NCBI GenBank assembly: GCA_022361315.1
Contig: JAKSBB010000127.1
Coordinates: forward strand, 1 to 10,527
Origin: Desulfobacterales bacterium
GTDB taxonomy: Bacteria > Desulfobacterota > Desulfobacteria > Desulfobacterales > Desulfobacteraceae
Reading direction: 5' to 3'
Length of the DNA: 10,527 nucleotides
The notes under the pieces are model-generated. The model saw only the letters and a list, made by a program, of their open reading frames with translations. It was not told the DNA's origin and made no database searches. This document shows positions 1 through 6,893 of this stretch, piece by piece. The translations under genes were made by a program, and so were the position numbers. The number at the start of each line of letters is the position of its first letter. Position 1 is the first letter of the stretch.

Positions 1-1892
1 AGGGTAAAGGACGGTGAATAGATATCCTTGGCATAGGCTTCAGGGATACCGCAACCGTTATCCTGGATGGTGATGGTAAGCTTGTGAGCTGTGGACCGGG
101 TATCAAGTCCCAGAACCGGGTGCTCGGTTTTGCCCATGGCGTGGATGGCATTCTGGATCAGATTCACCAGGGCATGTTCAATCATTCCCGGGTCCGCCAG
201 GAGTTCCGGCGGATCCTTCTGATAATTTTTTATCACCGTGATCCCGTCAAGTTCTTTTTTCAGCAGGTTGAGCACCAGATCCAGCTTCTGATTGATATTG
301 AAATACTCTTCTTTGATTTCCTGATCCTTGGCAAAGGCAACGAGGTTCCGGGTCAGGATATTTCCCCGCTTTGCCTGCTCCAGGATAATCTCGAAGGTAT
401 CCTGTATCTCTTTATCCTTACAGTCCAGCAGTGCCAGATCTGCATTTCCCATGATGGCCCCGAGAATATTATTGAAATCGTGGGCCATTTTCCCGGCCAC
501 CTGGCCCACCAGGGCATACTTCTCCTGCTCGGCTGCGATCCGGGTTTCCTTTTCCGATTTCAACTGCTGGGTCATATCGATGAAACAGGTGCGCACGCCT
601 GAAATGGCCCCGTTCTCGTATACCAGACTCGGAATCGCCTTCCCGTAGATTTTCCTGCCGTCCCTGCAGCGGGCATTGATCTCTATGGGCCCCGGATTTT
701 CACCCGCCTGCAGTTTGCCGATTCGGTCCATGGCCCTGGGAAGATCCTTTTCCTGCACCAGTTCGGTCACACTGACACCGGCATCGATATCATCTTGTGT
801 ATACCCGAAGAAAATCTTTGCCTCCCTATTGGCATATTTCATTTTCAGGTCAAATCCATATTCTCCCACGGGAAGGGGGAGAAACTCCACAAGGTCCCGG
901 AAATGCCGTTCACTCTGCCGGGACGCCTGGAGACGGACCCCGACAATCAGACGCTGGGTGGCCGTCCGCCAGATAAAGAAGATACCTGTACCGATAAAGA
1001 GTGCAAAAGCGGCCATGATGGCAAACACACTGGTGCCGGACATGGTATCGGACTGACGCATGGAAATGATGGAGAAAGGGGTGCCTGTCACCTCCGCCCG
1101 CATAACAATCACCCGGGCATTGGCGGCACCTGCCCAGGTGCCTTCAACCATGCGATAATGCCGTCCTTCAAACCAGGACGGGGTCAGTTGATCGCTGCCG
1201 TCCAGAAGGAGAGGCGTTTTACCGCCAAGCACGAGAGGGGCCGCTGTCAGGTTCAAACTGTAAAACCCGCCGGCATCAACGGATTGACGCACCAGATGCC
1301 GCTCAATGGTATCCACTTCAATCATGCTGATCAGACGGCCGGCGACCCTTTTTTTAAAATAAAAAGGCAAAGAGACCGCAACGATGCTGCCGTCTCCGAT
1401 GATCCGTTCTTTTTTTCCACCGGGCGTCAGCAAATCGGCAAAAAACGGGGGGAAATCATCGGGTGCGCCTTTGGTGTCAATTAGAATTTCCCCTTCCTCT
1501 GTGACATACAGGAGACGGGAATAAATGGGTTCACCATTAATATGTTTGGTTTTCAACAGCAGAAAAAACTGGCGGGCGGCGGAAAAAAGACTGGATTTAA
1601 GTCCATAGCGCATGGACATGCCCAGGGCCATATTTTCAAAATACCCGTTCAATTCCCTTGCCGACCCCAGATGCTCGAGATCCGCCAGGCGTTCAGAAAA
1701 AAAATAACTCACGGCGGAGGCCCGTTTCTCAAGACTCTGATCCAGGGCATGGATATGGTCCTGAAACATCCGGTCGCGGGAAATATACTCCCGGGTCAGC
1801 ATGCCGCCGATGAATACGGCCAGAAAACAGCAGACCCCAATGGCCAGCAGGTTCCGGACCTCAAGATGCCCTATGGTTTCAAAAGGTTTCAT
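1..1892 (-). CDS. Membrane-bound PAS sensor histidine kinase (partial, C-terminus beyond the window)
   Basis: Sensor kinase expected to autophosphorylate on a histidine and pass phosphate to a response regulator. The frame is open from the ATG at 1892 to the window edge, about 630 codons. TM1 lies at about residues 14-32, followed by a periplasmic region of about 250 residues (Cache-like by position only) and TM2 at about 288-311. No HAMP is apparent. A PAS domain spans about 331-440. The H-box KMAHDFNNILGAI places the phospho-acceptor at H471. The N-box LVNLIQNAIHAM has N581, and the G1 box DNGCGIP covers 611-617. The F-box reads SPSFT rather than the common PFFT. The G2 box, and any receiver domain, would lie outside the window. 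The start overlaps the stop of the upstream binding-protein gene as ATGA, with GGGAGG four bases before the ATG, so translational coupling is likely. The kinase assignment is firm; the ligand is unknown. Confidence 0.92.
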   Translation of the reverse strand, partial: MKPFETIGHLEVRNLLAIGVCCFLAVFIGGMLTREYISRDRMFQDHIHALDQSLEKRASAVSYFFSERLADLEHLGSARELNGYFENMALGMSMRYGLKSSLFSAARQFFLLLKTKHINGEPIYSRLLYVTEEGEILIDTKGAPDDFPPFFADLLTPGGKKERIIGDGSIVAVSLPFYFKKRVAGRLISMIEVDTIERHLVRQSVDAGGFYSLNLTAAPLVLGGKTPLLLDGSDQLTPSWFEGRHYRMVEGTWAGAANARVIVMRAEVTGTPFSIISMRQSDTMSGTSVFAIMAAFALFIGTGIFFIWRTATQRLIVGVRLQASRQSERHFRDLVEFLPLPVGEYGFDLKMKYANREAKIFFGYTQDDIDAGVSVTELVQEKDLPRAMDRIGKLQAGENPGPIEINARCRDGRKIYGKAIPSLVYENGAISGVRTCFIDMTQQLKSEKETRIAAEQEKYALVGQVAGKMAHDFNNILGAIMGNADLALLDCKDKEIQDTFEIILEQAKRGNILTRNLVAFAKDQEIKEEYFNINQKLDLVLNLLKKELDGITVIKNYQKDPPELLADPGMIEHALVNLIQNAIHAMGKTEHPVLGLDTRSTAHKLTITIQDNGCGIPEAYAKDIYSPSFT

Positions 1893-2803
1893 TCGGCCTC
1901 CCGGTGAACATCCCCGGGGTTCCGGGCAAAGAACTCTGGATAATAAAGGGGAAATACCGGGTAGTATCTTTCCACCATGGCCTGATAGGCACCCGTTTCC
2001 CAGATTTCATGGAAAAAGCGATTGAACGCCTCCCTCAGGGCCACCGAAGTTTTGGGAAACGCCGCCCCCATCAATTGGTGACCTGAGACAGGTCCGATCA
2101 CTTTTATCTGACCGGGCCACTTTTCGAGGGCCACCAGGGCATCCGGGACATCCATCAGGGAAAGACCGATCTCATTGTTGATCACCGCAGGTGCAAGATC
2201 GTTGAGACGGCCTTTAAAATAGAGGATCTTTATATCGTCACCGGTGAGGCCATACAATTCAGGGTCAAGACAGGTATGGGCCATGCCGGCAATTGTCCGC
2301 CCCCGGATCATCTCCTTGACCACAGCGATATCCTGATCAAGTGAGCCCCCGGGAACGATCGGAACCATTGGGTGATCTGCCCGTGCAACCAGCCAGACCT
2401 GCGAGGGGAACACCGGGACAGAATACGAAAACAACGCCTTTCGCCAATTCAGGATCGTAATACCGTTGGCCAGGAGATCTCCCTTCACCTGTACTTTTTT
2501 CCCGGAAATCATGTCCGTTCCGGTCAGGTCGCCCACGGCCGTCTCCCAGGTGGTGGGGACATATACGTAGTCCACTTCCAGGGAACGGGCAAATGCCTGC
2601 ATCAGTTCCACATCCAGACCATCGCCGCTGCCCGTAACAAAATTGGCATAGGGGACCCCGAGATGCCGGATTTCGCCGGCGGCTTTTACCGCCGCAAGGT
2701 CTCCGGCCCGGGCAGTGCAACACACCCACAGCATCACCCAGATCATCACGATCCAATATCGACCCACTTTCCGGTTTCCCAATCGCTTTGGCTCCTTACC
2801 CAT
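1889..2803 (-). CDS. Periplasmic solute-binding protein, family 3 (SBP_bac_3-like)
   Basis: A 304-residue secreted protein resembling the amino-acid-type (family 3) solute-binding proteins. A basic N-terminus and a hydrophobic segment (about 16-29) end in an ARA site at 31-33, as expected for signal peptidase I. The mature part begins with LAAVKAAGEIRHLGVPYANF and continues with GLDVELMQAFARSLEVDY, typical of the first lobe. The C-terminus has FNRFFHEIWETGAYQAMVERYY, typical of the last helices. A GTG at 2836 would add 11 residues. I prefer the ATG at 2803 because GGGGGA lies about 8 bases upstream and because the candidate promoter overlaps the GTG. No permease or ATPase gene is adjacent; the next gene is a histidine kinase overlapping by 4 bp. 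A sensory role presenting ligand to that kinase is therefore more likely than transport. The ligand is unknown. Confidence 0.85.
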   Translation of the reverse strand: MGKEPKRLGNRKVGRYWIVMIWVMLWVCCTARAGDLAAVKAAGEIRHLGVPYANFVTGSGDGLDVELMQAFARSLEVDYVYVPTTWETAVGDLTGTDMISGKKVQVKGDLLANGITILNWRKALFSYSVPVFPSQVWLVARADHPMVPIVPGGSLDQDIAVVKEMIRGRTIAGMAHTCLDPELYGLTGDDIKILYFKGRLNDLAPAVINNEIGLSLMDVPDALVALEKWPGQIKVIGPVSGHQLMGAAFPKTSVALREAFNRFFHEIWETGAYQAMVERYYPVFPLYYPEFFARNPGDVHREAE

Positions 2804-2829
2804 TCGGTTTTCCCCCAGGTTCTGCCTAG

Positions 2830-2858
2830 GATTCACACAGTTTTAACTGCCGTGTCAA
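2830..2858 (-). promoter_or_regulatory. Candidate sigma-70 promoter for the binding-protein/kinase operon, with a palindrome in its spacer
   Basis: On the minus strand a perfect TTGACA (2853-2858) is followed after 16-17 bases by a weak -10 (GTGAAT or TGAATC, 2830-2836). Transcription would start about 20 bases before the preferred ATG at 2803. The spacer contains the palindrome CAGTTTTAACTG (2838-2849), placed where a repressor could block RNA polymerase. The -35 is good and the -10 poor, so an activator or regulated promoter is possible. Confidence 0.4.
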
Positions 2859-2928
2859 GCAAAGAATCCGATGATCGCCAGGATTCATTTCATCCGGCAG
2901 CCTCCCTGGTTTGAATAAGATATTTTCC

Positions 2929-2956
2929 TTGACAGTCCCCTGACCCAAGCTATATT
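2929..2956 (+). promoter_or_regulatory. Sigma-70-like promoter for the HD-GYP response regulator gene
   Basis: TTGACA at 2929-2934, a 16-base spacer, then TATATT at 2951-2956. This predicts a leader of about 65 bases before the ATG at 3028. It is divergent from the candidate promoter of the binding-protein operon, whose -35 lies about 70 bases away. Confidence 0.6.
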
Positions 2957-2982
2957 TTTAAACTACTCAAACGACCATAATT

Positions 2983-2998
2983 AATAAATTCATTTATT
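2983..2998. repeat. AT-rich inverted repeat in the leader of the HD-GYP gene
   Basis: AATAAAT at 2983-2989 and its exact reverse complement ATTTATT at 2992-2998 are separated by TC. It lies about 30 bases before the start codon, downstream of the predicted promoter. It could be an operator or weak leader hairpin, but such AT-only repeats also arise by chance. Confidence 0.3.
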
Positions 2999-3027
2999 CA
3001 TTATCAGGCAGATCACTACGGAGTTTC

Positions 3028-4152
3028 ATGATAAAAGGTACCGGTGATATGGACGCCCTAAAGGCGCCCTCGAAAGAGGCAACCCCTCAGCAGGATGTCA
3101 AAGCGCATATCCTCATTGTGGATGACGATCCCTCGATTCTGGACCTGTTCAAACGGGCCATGAAAGTCGCCGGACACCGCTGTACCGTCACCCCCAGCGG
3201 TAAATCCGCCCTGAACATCATGGCGGAAACCCAGGTGGATGTGGTTATTACAGATATCAACATGCCCGAGATGAACGGGATTGAGCTGGCCACCCGTGTG
3301 TTTAACCGGTTTTCCGCAGATGTTATCGTCATCACCGGGCATGCCAGGGGCTACCAATACGATGAAATTATCAACATCGGTGCCAGCGACTTCGTGGAAA
3401 AACCCTTCTCCATTCAGGAAATCATCCTGAGAATCCGCCGGGTACTCCGGGAAAGACAGCTCAAAGAGGAAACGCGGAGTTCCCACGAGGAGCTGAAACA
3501 GGCATACCTGGACTCCATACACCGCCTGGTCATGGCCTCGGAATTCAAAGACGAGGACACCGGGGACCATATCATCCGCATCGGAGAATATGCCTCCCAG
3601 ATCGCCGCCAAACTGGGCCAGGACGACCAATACGTGGAGACCATCGGTTATGCTGCCCCCATGCATGATGTGGGAAAAATCGGCATTCCCGATAAAATTC
3701 TGATAAAACCCGGTAAACTGGACCGGGATGAATTTGATATCATGAAACGCCATACCCTGATCGGTGCTAAACTTTTGTCCGAATCAAAATCCAGGATTCT
3801 TCAGATGGCCGAGGAAATCGCCCTGACCCACCACGAAAAATTTAACGGCACAGGGTATCCCCACGGTATTTCCGGAAAGGAGATTCCCCTGTCCGGCCGT
3901 ATCGTCGCCATTGCCGATACCTTTGATGCCCTGACCTCCAAACGTCCGTATAAGCAGCCCTATCCGGCCGAAATGGTATTCGATATTATCCGCAGGGAAA
4001 GGGGGGGCCACTTTGACCCGGAGATTACGGACCTTTTCCTTGAAGATTTTGATACCTTTCTGAAAATCCGTGAAAACTTAGGTGAAATCCGTCAGATTAC
4101 CCTGGAAGATTTCTGCCTCTCTGAGCGGGACCGGGACGAAATCCAAACCTGA
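3028..4152 (+). CDS. Response regulator with HD-GYP domain (predicted cyclic di-GMP phosphodiesterase)
   Basis: A 374-residue cytoplasmic two-domain protein. Residues about 26-140 form a receiver domain: acidic pocket VDDDP at 31-35, phospho-acceptor D76 in ITDINMP, T103, and K125 in EKPF. A charged linker (about 140-165) leads to an HD-GYP domain at about 166-350. Metal and signature residues are present: H181 in DTGDH, H213-D214 in MHDVGKIGIPD, H242, H268-H269 and the GYP loop HHEKFNGTGYP, then D297 in ADTFDALTSKRPYK. N273 stands where many members have Asp, a common variant. Members of this family hydrolyse cyclic di-GMP; all visible ligands are intact, so activity is likely. GGAG lies 4 bases before the ATG; M8 (3049) is an alternative start. 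The gene is divergent from a histidine kinase operon, so that kinase is a plausible but unproven partner. Confidence 0.95.
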   Translation: MIKGTGDMDALKAPSKEATPQQDVKAHILIVDDDPSILDLFKRAMKVAGHRCTVTPSGKSALNIMAETQVDVVITDINMPEMNGIELATRVFNRFSADVIVITGHARGYQYDEIINIGASDFVEKPFSIQEIILRIRRVLRERQLKEETRSSHEELKQAYLDSIHRLVMASEFKDEDTGDHIIRIGEYASQIAAKLGQDDQYVETIGYAAPMHDVGKIGIPDKILIKPGKLDRDEFDIMKRHTLIGAKLLSESKSRILQMAEEIALTHHEKFNGTGYPHGISGKEIPLSGRIVAIADTFDALTSKRPYKQPYPAEMVFDIIRRERGGHFDPEITDLFLEDFDTFLKIRENLGEIRQITLEDFCLSERDRDEIQT

Positions 4153-4187
4153 AACACCCAGGCCATTCGGTGCGTCTTTTTACAAAT

Positions 4188-4215
4188 TTGACAAATCAGA
4201 TTCCCGGCTTATGTT
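4188..4215 (+). promoter_or_regulatory. Sigma-70-like promoter for the cyclophilin gene
   Basis: TTGACA at 4188-4193, 16 bases, then TATGTT at 4210-4215. It sits in the 100-bp gap after the HD-GYP gene and about 38 bases before the cyclophilin ATG, implying separate transcription of that gene. I saw no convincing terminator between the two genes. Confidence 0.55.
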
Positions 4216-4252
4216 GGGGTGAATTTTTAATTTTTTAGGAGAATGCGATCAC

Positions 4253-4786
4253 ATGCCAGATTTAAAAGCAGTCATGGTCACCTCAAAAGGTACCATCAAC
4301 CTGAAGCTCTTTGCAGATAAAACCCCCACCACCGTAGGCAGCTTCGTAAACCTTGCAAAACGTGAATACTACAACGGTCTGAAGTTCCACCGGGTGATTC
4401 CCGATTTTATGATCCAGGGCGGTTGTCCTTACGGTAACGGCATGGGCGGCCCGGGTTACGAATTTGAAGATGAATTCAAAAAAGACCTGAAACACGATAA
4501 GCCCGGTATCCTTTCCATGGCCAATGCCGGTCCCGGCACCAACGGCAGCCAGTTTTTCATCACCCATACCCCCACCCCTCACCTGGACGGCATGCACACC
4601 GTTTTCGGTGAAGTTGAGGGTGAAGAGGATCAGAAAGTCGTGGACAGCATTGCCCAGGGAGATGTCATTGAAAGCATCACCATCCAGGGGAATGTCGGTT
4701 CCCTGATGAAAAAAGTGAAACCCAAAGTTGACGAGTGGAACAAGAAGGTCAACAAGGCATTCCCCAAACTGCCGAAGGCCAAATAG
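4253..4786 (+). CDS. ppiB: Cyclophilin-type peptidyl-prolyl cis-trans isomerase, cytoplasmic
   Basis: Catalyses cis-trans isomerisation of proline peptide bonds during protein folding. The 177-residue product is essentially one cyclophilin domain: [13 protein letters not shown] at 45-57 carries the catalytic arginine R47 with F52, M53 and Q55. [17 protein letters not shown] (88-104) and [13 protein letters not shown] (109-121) complete the active site. Where human cyclophilin A has a cyclosporin-contacting tryptophan, this protein has H110, as in many bacterial members with weak cyclosporin sensitivity. There is no signal peptide. A lysine-rich tail of about 25 residues ([18 protein letters not shown]) follows the domain. 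AGGAGA at 4237-4242 lies 10 bases before the ATG. It has its own promoter and ends before a strong terminator. The symbol is by family; paralogues elsewhere in the genome are possible. Confidence 0.95.
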   Translation: MPDLKAVMVTSKGTINLKLFADKTPTTVGSFVNLAKREYYNGLKFHRVIPDFMIQGGCPYGNGMGGPGYEFEDEFKKDLKHDKPGILSMANAGPGTNGSQFFITHTPTPHLDGMHTVFGEVEGEEDQKVVDSIAQGDVIESITIQGNVGSLMKKVKPKVDEWNKKVNKAFPKLPKAK

Positions 4787-4855
4787 AAAGTTAAATACAG
4801 CCTACAACAGATCTTGGGTGCTTAATTTCAGCACTTCGTCTGTTCCGGAAAACAG

Positions 4856-4892
4856 AAAAGGCCGGCTGCACAATGCAGCCGGCCTTTTTTTT
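4856..4892. terminator. Bidirectional rho-independent terminator
   Basis: A perfect 15-bp stem (4856-4870 with 4874-4888), GC-rich in the middle and A/T at the base, closes a CAA loop. An 8-T run (4885-4892) follows on the plus strand. On the minus strand the stem is followed by TTTTCTGTTTT. It lies between the converging ends of ppiB (stop 4786) and the CxxC protein gene (stop 4903) and should serve both. Confidence 0.92.
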
Positions 4893-4902
4893 ATCTCAGG
4901 AG

Positions 4903-5286
4903 TTACGAAAGGTTCAGATACAGGGGAATGGTGTGAAGGGAAGCAGAGCTTTCCTCGGTTTCTCCGAGACGCCAGTCCGACACCGGTGCACCGGCTTCCT
5001 TTATCTTTTCCACCATACCTTTGATATTGATCAGGGGATGACGGGAAAACACCGTGGGCAGTCCGTAGGTCAGGCTGCAAACCAGACATTTGCCGGGTCG
5101 CTGGGTCAGGCTGAATGCCAGAACGATCCGTTTGTCAGAAATGGAAACCGGCTCCAGCCGGATATCGTAGGCACCTTCCGATGCATCCCCGTAGAGGGCG
5201 TCAAAAAACCGGTCGCTGGTTTCAGCCGGCAGCAGGCTGTCTAGAAATTCCTGGGTAATGATCGTGTCCAAGTCAATCTGATTCAT
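4903..5286 (-). CDS. Conserved-looking small protein of unknown function with a CxxC motif
   Basis: A 127-residue soluble protein with no signal peptide or membrane segment. I do not assign a function. The N-terminal half is acidic (ITQEFLDSLLPAETSDRFFDALYGDASEGAYDIRLE). A more conserved-looking core, TQRPGKCLVCSLTYGLPTVF at 61-80, contains C67 and C70 and is followed by SRHPLINIKGMVEKI. The pattern recalls an uncharacterised family I associate with Desulfobacterota, but this is from memory only. The CxxC could bind metal or be redox active; with only two cysteines, metal binding would need other ligands or a dimer. AAGGA lies about 12 bases before the ATG. It is a single-gene unit ending at the shared bidirectional terminator. 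Coding potential is supported by the defined start, the terminator and protein-like composition. Confidence 0.8.
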   Translation of the reverse strand: MNQIDLDTIITQEFLDSLLPAETSDRFFDALYGDASEGAYDIRLEPVSISDKRIVLAFSLTQRPGKCLVCSLTYGLPTVFSRHPLINIKGMVEKIKEAGAPVSDWRLGETEESSASLHTIPLYLNLS

Positions 5287-5329
5287 ACGTGATTATATCC
5301 TTAATTTGCCCATTAAACATTGAATCTCT

Positions 5330-5358
5330 TTCTTATTCCTCTTTGCCCATAAAATCAA
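5330..5358 (-). promoter_or_regulatory. Possible promoter of the CxxC protein gene
   Basis: On the minus strand, TTGATT (5353-5358), a 17-base spacer and TAAGAA (5330-5335) precede the gene by about 45 bases. It is a moderate match found by eye only. Confidence 0.3.
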
Positions 5359-5422
5359 CCCCTGATCCACCCCCGTTGGTCAAGGCGCATGTGAAAACCG
5401 GATATCATGTATATTTCCCTTC

Positions 5423-6142
5423 ATGAGTGTGCTAAAAAAAACCATGGAGCTATCCGTTATTATCCCGGTTTACAGGGAAACCGCAGGCATTTCCCGGACA
5501 CTTGAGACCTTGCTGAACCTGTCCATACCGGTGCCCCATGAGATCCTCGTTGTGGACGGAGAGCCGGGGGCATCCACACTTGCCTATCTGACTGACCGGG
5601 AAATCGCAGATGAACGCATCCGCCCTATCATTTCCCCCAAAGGCCGGGGCACACAACTGAACACCGGAGCCAAGGCTTCCCGGGGAAGACTCCTATTCTT
5701 CCTTCATGCCGACACATGCCCCAACCAACAGGGTGTGGATGCCATGCTGGAGGCCTGGCAGACATCAATACCCTCACGGTTCTGCGGTGCCTTTGACCTA
5801 ACCATCGATTCCCCAAGGCCATGGTTCCGTATAATCGAACGCACCGCTTCGCTAAGATCCCGGCTCACCCGTATCCCCTACGGAGACCAGGGCATATTCA
5901 TGTCCCGCATCCTGTTCGAGAGAATCGGCGGATTTCCGGATGTCCCCCTGATGGAAGATGTGGGACTGATGGCAGCGGTGAAGCACCTCCGCATCCGGCC
6001 GCTGTTTCTAACCCACACCATTCGGACATCGGCCCGGCGGTGGGAGAGTGAAGGGGCAGCCTATACCACCCTGAGGAACTGGACGCTGATCACCCTCTAC
6101 GCCTGTGGTGTTCCCCCTGAAAAACTCATTGGCTGGTACTAA
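5423..6142 (+). CDS. Family-2 glycosyltransferase of the TIGR04283 type (transferase 2, rSAM/selenodomain-associated)
   Basis: A 239-residue GT-A fold transferase. It opens with ELSVIIPVYRE, followed by ILVVDGE (41-47), the phosphate-loop-like KGRGTQLNTGAKAS (73-86), and FLHADT with D97 as the DxD-equivalent metal site. Then come YGDQGIFM (153-160), LMEDVGLM with E178-D179 as the likely catalytic acid region, and TSARRWESEGA (202-212). This order matches the TIGR04283 family, which NCBI models link to arsenosugar biosynthesis or to radical-SAM/selenodomain loci. The sugar donor and acceptor are not established. The partner family, TIGR04282, is encoded at 6894-7553 on the opposite strand. No Shine-Dalgarno is evident at ATG 5423; M8 (5444), just ahead of the SVIIPV strand, is an equally good start. 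The stop lies 3 bp from the end of the convergent PEP-CTERM gene. Confidence 0.88.
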   Translation: MSVLKKTMELSVIIPVYRETAGISRTLETLLNLSIPVPHEILVVDGEPGASTLAYLTDREIADERIRPIISPKGRGTQLNTGAKASRGRLLFFLHADTCPNQQGVDAMLEAWQTSIPSRFCGAFDLTIDSPRPWFRIIERTASLRSRLTRIPYGDQGIFMSRILFERIGGFPDVPLMEDVGLMAAVKHLRIRPLFLTHTIRTSARRWESEGAAYTTLRNWTLITLYACGVPPEKLIGWY

Positions 6143-6145
6143 CGC

Positions 6146-6751
6146 TTACCGATTGCAAAAGTAGCGAAGTCTTGATGCAAACCCAAGGAGTCCAACACCA
6201 AAAAGCAACAGCGTAGATGGTTCAGGAACAGGAGCAAAGTCAGGGCTTTCATATTCGACGAAGTACCCGATAACAGGGTCTGCCCATGAAGTAGCACTGC
6301 CGTTCCTTGAATCTGCCCATGTACCGGATGGAATCAAAGGGTGTATCCCAATGTTTATATAGGCATACCCTCTGTTATTCGGCTCACTACCACCCCAATT
6401 TGAATAACTATAACTCTGGCCCTGCTCAGGTCCGGTCAACCATCCAGTTGCATTTCCTCCGATCCATACACCTCTGAAGTAATCATACTCTCCCGCAAGC
6501 GAATAAAGAAAATCATTTTCCGCCTGGGAAGAAATTGTAGCCAGATGACCGCTTACGCCAAGATATGATCTGGCAGAAGCTTCGGTATTTGCTTTAGACC
6601 ACGAGTTTCTTCCTCCGGAAAAAGGATCCTCAACTTCTACGAACTCATAATAATTATCCCCAAACAGAACGGGTGAAGCCATCGCTAAATTGAAAATACT
6701 TAAGGTTAAACATCCAAAAAGACCAATGAAAAAAATAATGAATTTAAACAT
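6146..6751 (-). CDS. Secreted C-type-lectin-like PEP-CTERM protein
   Basis: A 201-residue exported protein. The signal peptide occupies residues 1-25, ending AMA before SP. Residues about 33-168 resemble a C-type lectin-like domain: WSKANTEASARSYLGVSGHL then ATISSQAENDFL, WIGGN, GWLTGPE, YSNWGGSEPNN with an EPN motif (123-125), GTWADS, and a closing GYFVEYE. The lectin disulfide cysteines are absent; the only cysteines are C14 (signal peptide) and C199. The C-terminus is a classic PEP-CTERM sorting signal: VPEPST (175-180), a hydrophobic helix, then RLRYFCNR. Such proteins are handled by exosortase in EPS-producing bacteria and end up at the surface or in the matrix; no exosortase is in the window. 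EPN suggests Ca-dependent sugar binding, unproven. The gene and its upstream DNA are more AT-rich than both neighbours, suggesting separate acquisition. AAGGAAA lies about 12 bases before the ATG. Confidence 0.9.
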   Translation of the reverse strand: MFKFIIFFIGLFGCLTLSIFNLAMASPVLFGDNYYEFVEVEDPFSGGRNSWSKANTEASARSYLGVSGHLATISSQAENDFLYSLAGEYDYFRGVWIGGNATGWLTGPEQGQSYSYSNWGGSEPNNRGYAYINIGIHPLIPSGTWADSRNGSATSWADPVIGYFVEYESPDFAPVPEPSTLLLFGVGLLGFASRLRYFCNR

Positions 6752-6838
6752 GACAAAACCTGTTTCCTTAGAAGAATAATGATAGTGAAAAGGATAATTG
6801 AGTGATATGAACCTTGAAACTCCCCCTTTGACCAGAAA

Positions 6839-6864
6839 AATCTCAAATCCATGACATTGAGATT
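6839..6864. repeat. 8-bp inverted repeat between the TIGR04282 gene and the PEP-CTERM gene
   Basis: AATCTCAA (6839-6846) and TTGAGATT (6857-6864) flank a 10-base loop. On the minus strand the hairpin lies about 30 bases past the TIGR04282 stop and is followed by a short T run, so it could be a weak terminator. It could also be an operator upstream of the PEP-CTERM gene. The stem is AT-rich. Confidence 0.4.
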
Positions 6865-6893
6865 AAATTTAGGAATATTATGTCACACTTTTT

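Noticed and set aside
84..2086. Open plus-strand frames opposite the kinase and binding-protein genes
   Set aside because: They are antisense shadows. The minus-strand frames encode recognisable kinase boxes and a binding-protein fold, while the plus-strand products resemble nothing.
2804..2836. GTG start at 2836 for the binding-protein gene
   Set aside because: There is no Shine-Dalgarno upstream and it overlaps the predicted -10. The ATG at 2803 has GGGGGA at good spacing and gives a more typical signal peptide.
4153..4187. Terminator after the HD-GYP gene
   Set aside because: Only a 4-bp CACC/GGTG stem precedes the T run, too weak to call.
6167..6230. Lipoprotein interpretation of the lectin protein through C14
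   Set aside because: LFGC is a poor lipobox and is followed by more hydrophobic residues and a good signal peptidase I site at AMA; the C-terminal PEP-CTERM signal explains surface attachment.
6752..6893. Possible sigma-54 promoter upstream of the PEP-CTERM gene
   Set aside because: Some PEP-CTERM genes are sigma-54 dependent, but no TGGCAC-N5-TTGC-like element was found; TGGTCAAAGGGGG does not fit.
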